NCBI GenBank assembly: GCA_019420045.1
Contig: JAHZHY010000138.1
Span: forward strand, 1-5,984
Source: Clostridiales bacterium
GTDB lineage: Bacteria > Bacillota > Clostridia > Oscillospirales > Butyricicoccaceae
Length of the DNA: 5,984 nucleotides
Direction: 5' to 3'
In this document: positions 1-5,085 of the stretch, one piece after another
How the letters are laid out: each line of letters opens with the position of its first letter
Position numbering within the stretch: the stretch's first letter is position 1
Translations under genes and position numbers: made by a program
Notes under the pieces: generated by a model
Seen by the model: only the letters and a program-made list of their open reading frames with translations
What the model was told of the DNA's origin: nothing
The model's database searches: none

Positions 1-181
1 GGACGATGGCATTTTCTCCGGTGGCCCCGTCATCGGCTCCGGCCCGGAGCATGGCCGATGTGGCCAGGGCATTGGTGCCCAGGGCCAGCACATGGGCCTG
101 GGGCACTTCTTTTTTCAGTCGGCCGATGAGGGCGCTGCCCACGCCGCCCCCTTTGCCGTCGATCACAGCGATGGTCTTCAT
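1..181 (-). CDS. DUF3842 family protein, N-terminal 60 residues (3' end outside window)
   Basis: Reading leftward from an ATG at 181-179, 60 codons stay open to the window edge, so the C-terminal part is missing. The product starts MKTIAVIDGKGGGVGSAL, a hydrophobic beta strand followed by a glycine-rich loop (G9-G15) like a Rossmann or P-loop-type nucleotide-binding turn. Further on are LALGTNALATSAMLRAGAD (residues 32-50) and GATGEN (52-57). I recognise this combination as the DUF3842 family, which is small, conserved in clostridia and of unknown function. The start is supported by AAAGGAG seven bases upstream on the minus strand (about 189-195) and by a near-consensus promoter just before it. 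The gene is divergent from the regulator/kinase pair, with 151 bp between start codons. The family assignment comes from memory of its sequence pattern; nucleotide binding is inference from the glycine-rich loop. Confidence 0.8.
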   Translation of the reverse strand, partial: MKTIAVIDGKGGGVGSALIGRLKKEVPQAHVLALGTNALATSAMLRAGADDGATGENAIV

Positions 182-208
182 ATGGTTTCTCCTTTGGCGT
201 TTTGTTTC

Positions 209-237
209 AGTATACCCCAAAGGGGGAAAAATGGCAA
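209..237 (-). promoter_or_regulatory. Sigma-A-type promoter for the DUF3842-like gene
   Basis: On the minus strand, TTGCCA (-35, positions 237-232, 5 of 6 matches to TTGACA) lies 17 bp before TATACT (-10, positions 214-209, 5 of 6 matches to TATAAT). Transcription would start near 202, giving a leader of about 20 nt that contains the ribosome binding site. The spacer holds a small palindrome, CCCCAAAGGGG (215-225), which could be an operator. A run of seven G (239-245, plus strand) abuts the -35 element on its upstream side. Confidence 0.7.
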
Positions 238-299
238 AGGGGGGGCATCATAAGAAAAGTTTAAGCAAATTCCCTCTCCCCAAAGAAGGCGGGAGGGAG

Positions 300-305
300 T
301 ATCAT
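300..305 (+). promoter_or_regulatory. Possible -10 element for the VanRS-like pair
   Basis: TATCAT (5 of 6 matches to TATAAT) lies 27 bp before the GTG start of the response regulator. The hexamer 17 bp upstream (TCCCCA, 277-282) is a poor -35. If the site is real, it would need an activator, which would fit autoregulation by an OmpR-family regulator. Nothing else in 240-320 looks like a better promoter. Weakly supported. Confidence 0.25.
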
Positions 306-320
306 AGAACAGAGAGAAAA

Positions 321-325
321 GGAGG
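321..325 (+). promoter_or_regulatory. Ribosome binding site that fixes the GTG start of the response regulator
   Basis: GGAGG, followed by GG and a T run, lies seven bases before GTG at 333. It selects this GTG over the in-frame ATG codons further upstream (6, 231), which would add residues with no receiver-domain character. Confidence 0.75.
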
Positions 326-332
326 GGTTTTT

Positions 333-1028
333 GTGCAGGCCAATATCCTGGTGGTGGACGATGAAAAAGAGATCGCCGATCTGGTACAGGTCTATCTGGA
401 AAACGAGGGCTTTACTGTGTATAAATGCTATACCGGCAAAGCGGCGCTCAAGGTGATCGAAGAAAAGGACCTGGATCTGGCGCTTCTGGATGTGATGCTG
501 CCGGAGATGGATGGCTTTTCTCTTTGCCGCATCATCCGTCAGAAACACACCTGGCCGGTGATCATGCTCACCGCCCGGGGGGAGGAGATGGACAAGATCA
601 ACGGCCTGAGCCTGGGGGCCGACGATTATATCACAAAGCCCTTCAGTCCTTTGGAGATGGTGGCCCGGGTGAAAGCCCAGTTGCGCCGGGCCAGGCTATA
701 TAGCGAAGGGGAGAAAAAGGAAGCGGATGTGCTGGATTTTGCCGGTATTCTTATCGACCGGAGCACCCACACCTGCCAGCTCAATGAGCGGACGCTGAAC
801 CTGACTCCCACGGAGTTCAAGATCCTGTGGCTTTTGTGCGAAAACCGGGGCAAGGTGCTCAGCTGCGAGGAGCTGTTCCGCACGGTCTGGGGAGAAAAAT
901 ATTTCACAAACAGCAACAACACTGTGATGGTACACATCCGGCATCTGCGGGAAAAGATGGGAGATGCCACCGACAAGCCCAAATACATCAAAACGGTGTG
1001 GGGCGTGGGGTATAAGATTGATGGCTGA
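333..1028 (+). CDS. VanR-type OmpR/PhoB-family response regulator
   Basis: This 231-residue protein is the usual full length for an OmpR-family regulator. The receiver domain (about 4-117) has the acidic pair D9/D10, phospho-acceptor D53 in LLDVMLPEMDG, T80 in IMLTA and K102 in YITKPF. A C-terminal winged-helix DNA-binding domain (about 130-230) contains LTPTEFKILWLLCENRGKV, VHIRHLREK and the closing TVWGVGYKI. Blocks such as DEKEIADLV, LGADDYITKPFSPLE and DKPKYIKTVWGVGYKI closely match VanR of Tn1546-type vancomycin resistance as I remember it. The start is GTG with GGAGG seven bases upstream, and the receiver domain begins right after it. The last 8 bases overlap the kinase gene, so the two are translationally coupled. 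When phosphorylated by the neighbouring kinase it should bind DNA and activate transcription; its targets are not visible. VanR type is a family-level call and does not show glycopeptide resistance. Confidence 0.93.
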   Translation: MQANILVVDDEKEIADLVQVYLENEGFTVYKCYTGKAALKVIEEKDLDLALLDVMLPEMDGFSLCRIIRQKHTWPVIMLTARGEEMDKINGLSLGADDYITKPFSPLEMVARVKAQLRRARLYSEGEKKEADVLDFAGILIDRSTHTCQLNERTLNLTPTEFKILWLLCENRGKVLSCEELFRTVWGEKYFTNSNNTVMVHIRHLREKMGDATDKPKYIKTVWGVGYKIDG

Positions 1029-2229
1029 GCAAAGCAGAAGACACCGGGAAAAGCAGCGCTATGACCTGCGCCGTCTGCGGCGGAAGATGCTTTTACAGCT
1101 GATAGGGATTTTGATGCTGACTTTTGTTATTGGTGCTGTGATCTGCACTGTGCTGGTGGACGATCTGCTTCAATATCCCTTTTCAGAGTTTGTTGTGTCG
1201 ACGGTTCAGGGGTTTTCTGGGATGAGCCGGGACGAAGCCATTGGAGTTTATGCGGTAATTTTCCGGCAGAACAAAACCGAATGGCTTCTGCTTATGGGCG
1301 GGATCATTTTTCTCGTTTTGTTTTGGCAGTTCACCCGCTGGTTCAGCCGGTATTTTCAGATGGTGGACCAAAAGCTGGACGAGCTTTTGCAGGAAGAAGG
1401 CCGGACGGGACCCGATCTGCCCCGGGAGCTGGACTTCATCCAGGAAAAACTGGAGCAGATCAAAGGGACTTTGGAGCGCCGCCGGTGGCAGGCTCAGGAG
1501 AGTGAACAGCGGAAAAATGACCTGGTGGTCTATCTGGCCCACGACATCAAGACGCCACTCACATCGGTGATCGGTTATCTGAGCCTGCTGGAAGAGGCTC
1601 CCGATATGCCTGTTGCTCAACGGGCCAAATATACCCATATCACTTTGGATAAGGCTTTTCGATTGGAAGAGCTCATCAACCAATTTTTCGAGATCACCCG
1701 GTTCAGTCTCCAGCAGATCGTGCTGGAAAAAGAGCCGGTGCGGCTGGATGTGATGTTGGCCCAGCTGGCCGATGAATTTTATCCCATTCTGGAGCCAGAG
1801 GGGAAAGAAGTGCAGCTTCAGGTGGAAGAGGGACTGATGCTGATGGCAGACCCGGATAAGCTGGCACGGGTTTTTAACAATGTTCTGAAAAATGCTGCGG
1901 CATATAGCTTCCCTCACACGCCCATAGAGATTTTGGGAGAGCGGGAAGAGGGGCAGGTGCGCGTTACCATCCGCAATCAGGGTCATCCCATCCCCTCTCA
2001 TCAACTGGAGACGATTTTTGAGAAATTCTACCGCCTGGATGGAGCCCGATCCACAAACCGAGGCGGAGCCGGATTGGGTCTGGCCATTGCCAAAGAGATC
2101 GTCACAGCCCATGGCGGTACCATTTCTGCCCAAAGCGACAGCCGGTATACGGCCTTTACCATTGTTTTGCCGGTGGAAGAGCTTTATGACAGCCGGGAGG
2201 AACAGAGGGAGACAAGTGAAGATTTGTGA
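1021..2229 (+). CDS. VanS-type membrane sensor histidine kinase
   Basis: This is a 402-residue inner-membrane kinase and the partner of the preceding regulator. A basic N-terminus (R6-K22) precedes membrane segment 1 (about 23-46), a short extracytoplasmic loop of about 40 residues (47-86) and membrane segment 2 (about 87-104). A coiled linker (115-165) leads to the dimerisation/phosphotransfer helix with H174 in YLAHDIKTPLTS. The ATPase domain has N287/N291 in FNNVLKNAAAYS, a G1 box reading NQG (319-321) instead of DxG, the F box FEKFYRLD (333-340) and the G2 box GGAGLGLAIAK (348-358). Stretches such as EAPDMP, HITLDKA and GGAGLGLAIAKEI match VanS of the VanA type closely, and that protein also has an asparagine in the G1 box. 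ATG 1021 overlaps the regulator's stop by 8 bases, lacks a strong ribosome binding site and keeps the basic pre-membrane segment. The short loop suggests direct sensing at the membrane or cell wall. The ligand is unknown and no resistance enzymes lie in the window. Confidence 0.93.
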   Translation: MAEQSRRHREKQRYDLRRLRRKMLLQLIGILMLTFVIGAVICTVLVDDLLQYPFSEFVVSTVQGFSGMSRDEAIGVYAVIFRQNKTEWLLLMGGIIFLVLFWQFTRWFSRYFQMVDQKLDELLQEEGRTGPDLPRELDFIQEKLEQIKGTLERRRWQAQESEQRKNDLVVYLAHDIKTPLTSVIGYLSLLEEAPDMPVAQRAKYTHITLDKAFRLEELINQFFEITRFSLQQIVLEKEPVRLDVMLAQLADEFYPILEPEGKEVQLQVEEGLMLMADPDKLARVFNNVLKNAAAYSFPHTPIEILGEREEGQVRVTIRNQGHPIPSHQLETIFEKFYRLDGARSTNRGGAGLGLAIAKEIVTAHGGTISAQSDSRYTAFTIVLPVEELYDSREEQRETSEDL

Positions 2230-2268
2230 GAACAAGAGAGCTGACCGCGGGCCGGCTCTCTTGTTCTT
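2228..2268 (+). terminator. Rho-independent terminator of the VanRS-like operon
   Basis: GAACAAGAGAGC (2230-2241) is perfectly complementary to GCTCTCTTGTTC (2255-2266). The stem extends outward with A2229-T2267 and inward with a T-G wobble and a G-C pair, leaving a loop of about 9 nt. The descending arm is T-rich (TTGTTCTTCT, 2261-2270) rather than followed by a clean U run, so efficiency may be moderate. The base of the stem includes part of the kinase stop codon (2227-2229), leaving no spare sequence after the gene. Confidence 0.75.
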
Positions 2269-2311
2269 CTGTCAAAAGAGAATGTGAGTATCCGCCGTGC
2301 TTTTTGGGAAT

Positions 2312-2461
2312 TGTAAAAGAGAAGCCACATGGATTTTACAAAAAAGCCTGCTGCGCCAGGACTTTTGGCAAAAAGAAAACGGGAAAACTCCTATTTTACG
2401 GCCTTTTTACAAGGGAGGATTTGGGATTTTACAAAGGGCTTCTAAAATGAAGCCGGTAAAA
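2312..2461 (+). promoter_or_regulatory. Cluster of TTTTAC(A) elements, candidate PhoP/PhoB boxes
   Basis: TTTTACA or a one-base variant occurs on the plus strand at 2334-2340, 2394-2400 (TTTTACG), 2405-2411 and 2427-2433, and on the minus strand at 2312-2318 and 2455-2461 (TTTTACC). The three nearest the promoter start 11 and then 22 bp apart, the helical phasing expected for tandem OmpR-family half-sites. Bacillus PhoP boxes are TTAACA-like hexamers repeated every 11 bp, roughly -60 to -20 upstream of pst. With a start near 2455, the three elements here fall at about -61, -50 and -28. The fourth phased position (2416-2422) is degenerate. The identity of the bound regulator is inference. The truncated regulator gene downstream of phoU is the natural candidate, and the VanR-like regulator is the alternative. 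Confidence 0.55.
2421..2448 (+). promoter_or_regulatory. pstCp: Candidate promoter of the pst operon
   Basis: TAAAAT (2443-2448, 5 of 6 matches to TATAAT) is the best -10 element before pstC. Sixteen bases upstream lies only a weak -35, TTGGGA (2421-2426, 4 of 6). A good -10 with a poor -35 overlapped by phased TTTTACA repeats is typical of an activator-dependent promoter. The predicted start near 2455 gives a leader of about 56 nt to ATG 2511 or 95 nt to ATG 2550. No start-site data are available, and the gene-symbol field only names the site. Confidence 0.5.
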
Positions 2462-2470
2462 AGGAAAAAA

Positions 2471-2485
2471 GGGCGCTCAGCGCCC
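2471..2485 (+). other. GC-rich hairpin in the pstC leader
   Basis: GGGCGC, TCA loop, GCGCCC form a perfect 6-bp stem with a 3-nt loop. A smaller hairpin, CCAC-GGAAA-GTGG (2488-2500), follows and ends at the first ribosome binding site. Neither is followed by a U run, so they are not terminators. They may protect the transcript's 5' end or modulate the first start. The role is unknown. Confidence 0.45.
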
Positions 2486-2499
2486 ATCCACGGAAAGTG

Positions 2500-2504
2500 G
2501 GAGG
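2500..2504 (+). promoter_or_regulatory. Ribosome binding site for the upstream pstC start
   Basis: GGAGG lies six bases before ATG 2511, a good spacing. Its first G pairs in the small hairpin 2488-2500, so access could depend on leader folding. Confidence 0.55.
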
Positions 2505-2510
2505 AATGAC

Positions 2511-3470
2511 ATGAACAATGTGATGAGCAAAAGCAAAGGAGGAAAAGAGATGGAAAAGATGAAACGGGATATGAAAGATCTGCCCGCTCTTTTCCGTTCA
2601 TCGGCCTTCCGGAAAAATTTCAAGGAAAAGCTGATGGAAGTGGTGTTTTTCATCGCGGCCTGCGCCAGCATCCTGGCGGTGACCCTGATCTGCGTCTTTA
2701 TTTTCCAGGGAGGTTGGGCTGCCGTCCGGGAAATCGGTCTTGCAGAATTTTTGGGAGGCACCAAGTGGAAACCCACCGCAGATACCCCCTCCTTCGGCAT
2801 TTTCCCCATGATTATGGGCAGTATTTATGTGACCGGCGGCGCGTTGATCATCGGTGTGCCCATCGGCATCCTCACCGCCGTGTTTATGGCCCGGTTTTGT
2901 CCCAAATGGCTCCACCGCTGGCTGAAACCGGCCTTTGAACTGCTGGCCGGTATCCCTTCCATCGTCTATGGCTTCTTTGGCCTGATGGTGCTGGTGCCTC
3001 TGGTGCGTCAGTTTTTCCCCGGCGATGGCAACAGCATGTTCACAGCCTGGATCCTTCTGGGCATCATGGTGCTGCCCACCATCATCAGCATCAGCGAAGC
3101 GGCCCTGCGGGCGGTGCCTGAAAGCTATTATGAAGGCGCTCTGGCCCTGGGGGCCAGCCACGAACGGGCGGTGTTCAAAACCATCGTTCCTGCGGCCAAA
3201 TCCGGTATCCTGGCCGGCGTGGTGCTGGGCATCGGCCGTGTCATCGGCGAAACCATGGCGCTGATCTGGGTTTGCGGCAACCAGCCCCGTCTGCCCGACA
3301 GCATCTTTGACGGCGTGCGCACCATGACCACCAACATTGTTCTGGAAATGGGCTATGCCACCGGCCTGCACCGCCAGACTCTCATCGCTACCGGTGCTGT
3401 GCTCTTCGCCTTTATTCTGCTGATCAATGCACTCTTCGCAGTGCTCAAGCGCAAGGAGCTGAAACAATGA
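2511..3470 (+). CDS. pstC: Phosphate ABC transporter permease PstC
   Basis: This protein, 319 residues from ATG 2511 or 306 from ATG 2550, is one of the two membrane subunits of the PstSCAB high-affinity phosphate importer. After a basic cytoplasmic N-terminus come about six membrane segments (near 43-66, 97-127, 143-165, 178-198, 231-254 and 290-312). Family hallmarks are GGTKWKPTADTPSFGIFP (82-99) in the outer loop, [19 protein letters not shown] (146-164) and the EAA coupling loop EGALALGASHERAVFKTIVP (208-227) that contacts PstB. GRVIGETMAL (242-251) is also typical. The 13 extra residues of the longer form (MNNVMSKSKGGKE) are encoded over a perfect ribosome binding site, so the shorter form may be the main or only product. 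The stop overlaps the pstA start (ATGA at 3467-3470), indicating coupled translation and matched amounts. No pstS gene precedes it. Confidence 0.95.
   Translation: MNNVMSKSKGGKEMEKMKRDMKDLPALFRSSAFRKNFKEKLMEVVFFIAACASILAVTLICVFIFQGGWAAVREIGLAEFLGGTKWKPTADTPSFGIFPMIMGSIYVTGGALIIGVPIGILTAVFMARFCPKWLHRWLKPAFELLAGIPSIVYGFFGLMVLVPLVRQFFPGDGNSMFTAWILLGIMVLPTIISISEAALRAVPESYYEGALALGASHERAVFKTIVPAAKSGILAGVVLGIGRVIGETMALIWVCGNQPRLPDSIFDGVRTMTTNIVLEMGYATGLHRQTLIATGAVLFAFILLINALFAVLKRKELKQ
2535..2542 (+). promoter_or_regulatory. Strong internal ribosome binding site for the shorter PstC
   Basis: AAAGGAGG lies seven bases before the in-frame ATG at 2550. It is closer to the anti-Shine-Dalgarno complement than the site before ATG 2511. 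It supports initiation at 2550, giving MEKMKRDMKDLPALF, either alone or besides the longer form. Confidence 0.65.
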
Positions 3471-4318
3471 ACGGAAATACACAGAAAAAATCCCTGAGGG
3501 CTGATCCCTTTTCCCTGGTGATGCGGGTTTTGGTATGGGGAGCCGCCTTGCTCACAGCCGGGGTTCTGCTGGCCCTGATCGCTTATATTCTCATCCGGGG
3601 CGTGCCCAATCTGAAACTCTCCCTGTTTGAACTGGAATACAACAGCGAAAATGTGTCCATGTTCCCCTCCATCGTCATGACCATCTATATGACGGTGCTC
3701 ACTTTGATCATCACCACCCCTCTGGGCATCGGCTGCGCCATTTACCTCACCGAGTACGCCAAGCGGGGCAATAAAGTGGTGGAGGTCATCCGACTGGCGG
3801 CCGAGACCCTGTCGGGCATTCCTTCCATCGTCTATGGCCTGTTCGGTATGCTCTTTTTCGTCACCGCCCTTCAGTGGAAAAACTCCATTCTGGCCGGTTC
3901 CTGCACATTGGCTATCATGGTGCTGCCCCTGATCATCCGCTCCACCGAGGAGGCCCTCAAGTCGGTGCCCGATTCCTATCGGGAAGCCAGCTTCGGCCTG
4001 GGAGCCGGTAAATTGCGCACTGTGGTGCGGGTGGTGCTGCCTCCGGCCATGCCGGGCATCGTGGCCGGTGTCATATTGGCCGTGGGCCGCATCGTGGGCG
4101 AGACGGCGGCGCTGATCTACACCGCAGGTACGGTGGCCAAGATCACGGCCAATCCCATGGAGTCGGCCCGGACGCTGGCGGTGCATATGTACGCTCTGTC
4201 CAGCGAAGGCCTGCACACGAGCGAAGCCTTCGCCACCGGTGTGGTGCTGCTTTTGGTGGTGCTCATGCTCAACGCCACATCCAATGCCATTGCCAAACGG
4301 ATCACAAAGGGGAAATAA
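3467..4318 (+). CDS. pstA: Phosphate ABC transporter permease PstA
   Basis: This 283-residue second membrane subunit pairs with PstC to form the phosphate channel in the cytoplasmic membrane. Membrane segments lie near 20-43, 66-94, 117-135, 143-160, 194-218 and 254-275. Shared permease motifs are [17 protein letters not shown] (115-131) and the EAA coupling loop [22 protein letters not shown] (171-192), followed by [15 protein letters not shown] (207-221), which is characteristic of PstA. The ATG lies inside the pstC stop (ATGA), so it depends on ribosomes finishing pstC; no separate strong ribosome binding site is needed. The outer-loop sequence [15 protein letters not shown] (62-76) replaces the GGI.PAI.GT pattern often seen there. 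Length is within the normal range for the family. A single base separates its stop from the pstB start. Confidence 0.95.
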   Translation: MNGNTQKKSLRADPFSLVMRVLVWGAALLTAGVLLALIAYILIRGVPNLKLSLFELEYNSENVSMFPSIVMTIYMTVLTLIITTPLGIGCAIYLTEYAKRGNKVVEVIRLAAETLSGIPSIVYGLFGMLFFVTALQWKNSILAGSCTLAIMVLPLIIRSTEEALKSVPDSYREASFGLGAGKLRTVVRVVLPPAMPGIVAGVILAVGRIVGETAALIYTAGTVAKITANPMESARTLAVHMYALSSEGLHTSEAFATGVVLLLVVLMLNATSNAIAKRITKGK

Positions 4319-4319
4319 C

Positions 4320-5069
4320 ATGAAAAAGTTTGAGATTTCTGGTCTTGACCTGTATTATGGCGATTTTCACGCCTTGAAAAATATCAACCTGGATCTGGAG
4401 GAAAAACAGATCACCGCATTCATCGGCCCTTCGGGCTGCGGTAAATCCACCTTGCTCAAAAGCCTGAACCGGATGAACGATCTGGTGGAAGGCTGCAAAA
4501 TCACCGGAAAGGTCTTGCTGGATGGGCAGGATATCTATTATAATTATGACACCAACCTGCTGCGGAAGAATGTGGGCATGGTGTTCCAAAAGCCCAATCC
4601 CTTTCCTATGAGCGTTTATGACAATATTGCCTTTGGTCCTCGGACCCACGGTATCAAGAAAAAATCCCAGCTGGATGAGATCGTGGAAAAGAGCCTGCGC
4701 AACGCCGCCATCTGGGACGAACTGAAAGACCGGCTGAAAAAAAGCGCCCTGGGCCTTTCCGGCGGACAGCAGCAGCGGCTGTGCATCGCCCGGGCTCTGG
4801 CGGTGGAGCCGGAAGTGTTGCTGATGGACGAACCCACTTCGGCCCTGGACCCCATCTCCACCATGAAGATCGAGGATCTGGCGCTGGAGCTGAAAAAGGA
4901 TTACACCATCGTCATGGTCACCCATAATATGCAGCAGGCGGCCCGTATCTCTGACCAGACGGCCTTCTTCCTGCTGGGCGAAGTGGTGGAGTGCAGCCCC
5001 ACCCAGGAGCTGTTCTCCATGCCCAAAGACAAGCGCACCGAAGATTACATCACCGGCCGTTTCGGCTAA
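4320..5069 (+). CDS. pstB: Phosphate ABC transporter ATP-binding protein PstB
   Basis: This 249-residue ATPase, dimeric at the cytoplasmic face of the PstCA channel, drives phosphate import. All ABC motifs are intact: Walker [10 protein letters not shown] (36-44), Q-loop Q90 in [11 protein letters not shown] (88-98), signature LSGGQQQRL (146-154), Walker B LLMDEP (167-172), D-loop SALD (174-177) and switch H202 in VTHNMQQA. The strings [10 protein letters not shown] (46-55) and QKPNPFPMS are PstB hallmarks, as is the C-terminal DYITGRFG. The start ATG 4320 follows AAAGGGG (4306-4312) with 7-nt spacing, which overlaps the pstA 3' end. Upstream in-frame ATG codons lie within pstA and are not used. 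The next gene, phoU, starts 16 bases after the stop. Confidence 0.97.
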   Translation: MKKFEISGLDLYYGDFHALKNINLDLEEKQITAFIGPSGCGKSTLLKSLNRMNDLVEGCKITGKVLLDGQDIYYNYDTNLLRKNVGMVFQKPNPFPMSVYDNIAFGPRTHGIKKKSQLDEIVEKSLRNAAIWDELKDRLKKSALGLSGGQQQRLCIARALAVEPEVLLMDEPTSALDPISTMKIEDLALELKKDYTIVMVTHNMQQAARISDQTAFFLLGEVVECSPTQELFSMPKDKRTEDYITGRFG

Positions 5070-5085
5070 GAGAGGAAAGGGACAC

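Noticed and set aside
222..327. G-quadruplex potential from several G runs in the divergent intergenic region
   Set aside because: The runs are widely and irregularly spaced (222-226, 239-245, 291-297, 321-327), so a compact four-tract structure is not supported.
6..332. Upstream extension of the response regulator to ATG 6 or ATG 231
   Set aside because: The extra residues are proline/serine- or basic-rich with no receiver-domain character, and they run antisense to the DUF3842 gene and through its promoter. The GTG at 333 has a well-placed GGAGG.
964..1020. Kinase start at ATG 964
   Set aside because: It lies deep inside the regulator's DNA-binding domain. ATG 1021 at the gene junction gives the expected basic N-terminus before the first membrane segment.
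1183..2235. 350-codon antisense frame opposite the kinase
   Set aside because: No family-like motifs or start signals, fully overlapped by an intact histidine kinase, and His/Phe-rich shadow composition.
2347..2369. Weak stem-loops CCTG/CAGG and GCCA/TGGC
   Set aside because: Four-base arms are expected by chance at this length, and no adjoining U run or ribosome binding site gives them a role.
2226..2509. Small plus-strand reading frames of 70-74 codons between the kinase and pstC
   Set aside because: One starts inside the kinase end and runs through the terminator hairpin, and neither has a convincing ribosome binding site. Their repeated GFYK-like residues merely translate the TTTTACAAA DNA repeats.
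2598..4321. Long antisense frames of about 290-320 codons opposite pstC and pstA
   Set aside because: They mirror codon bias of the sense genes and give His/Gln/Gly-rich translations with no recognisable domain. The sense strand holds complete, motif-bearing permeases.
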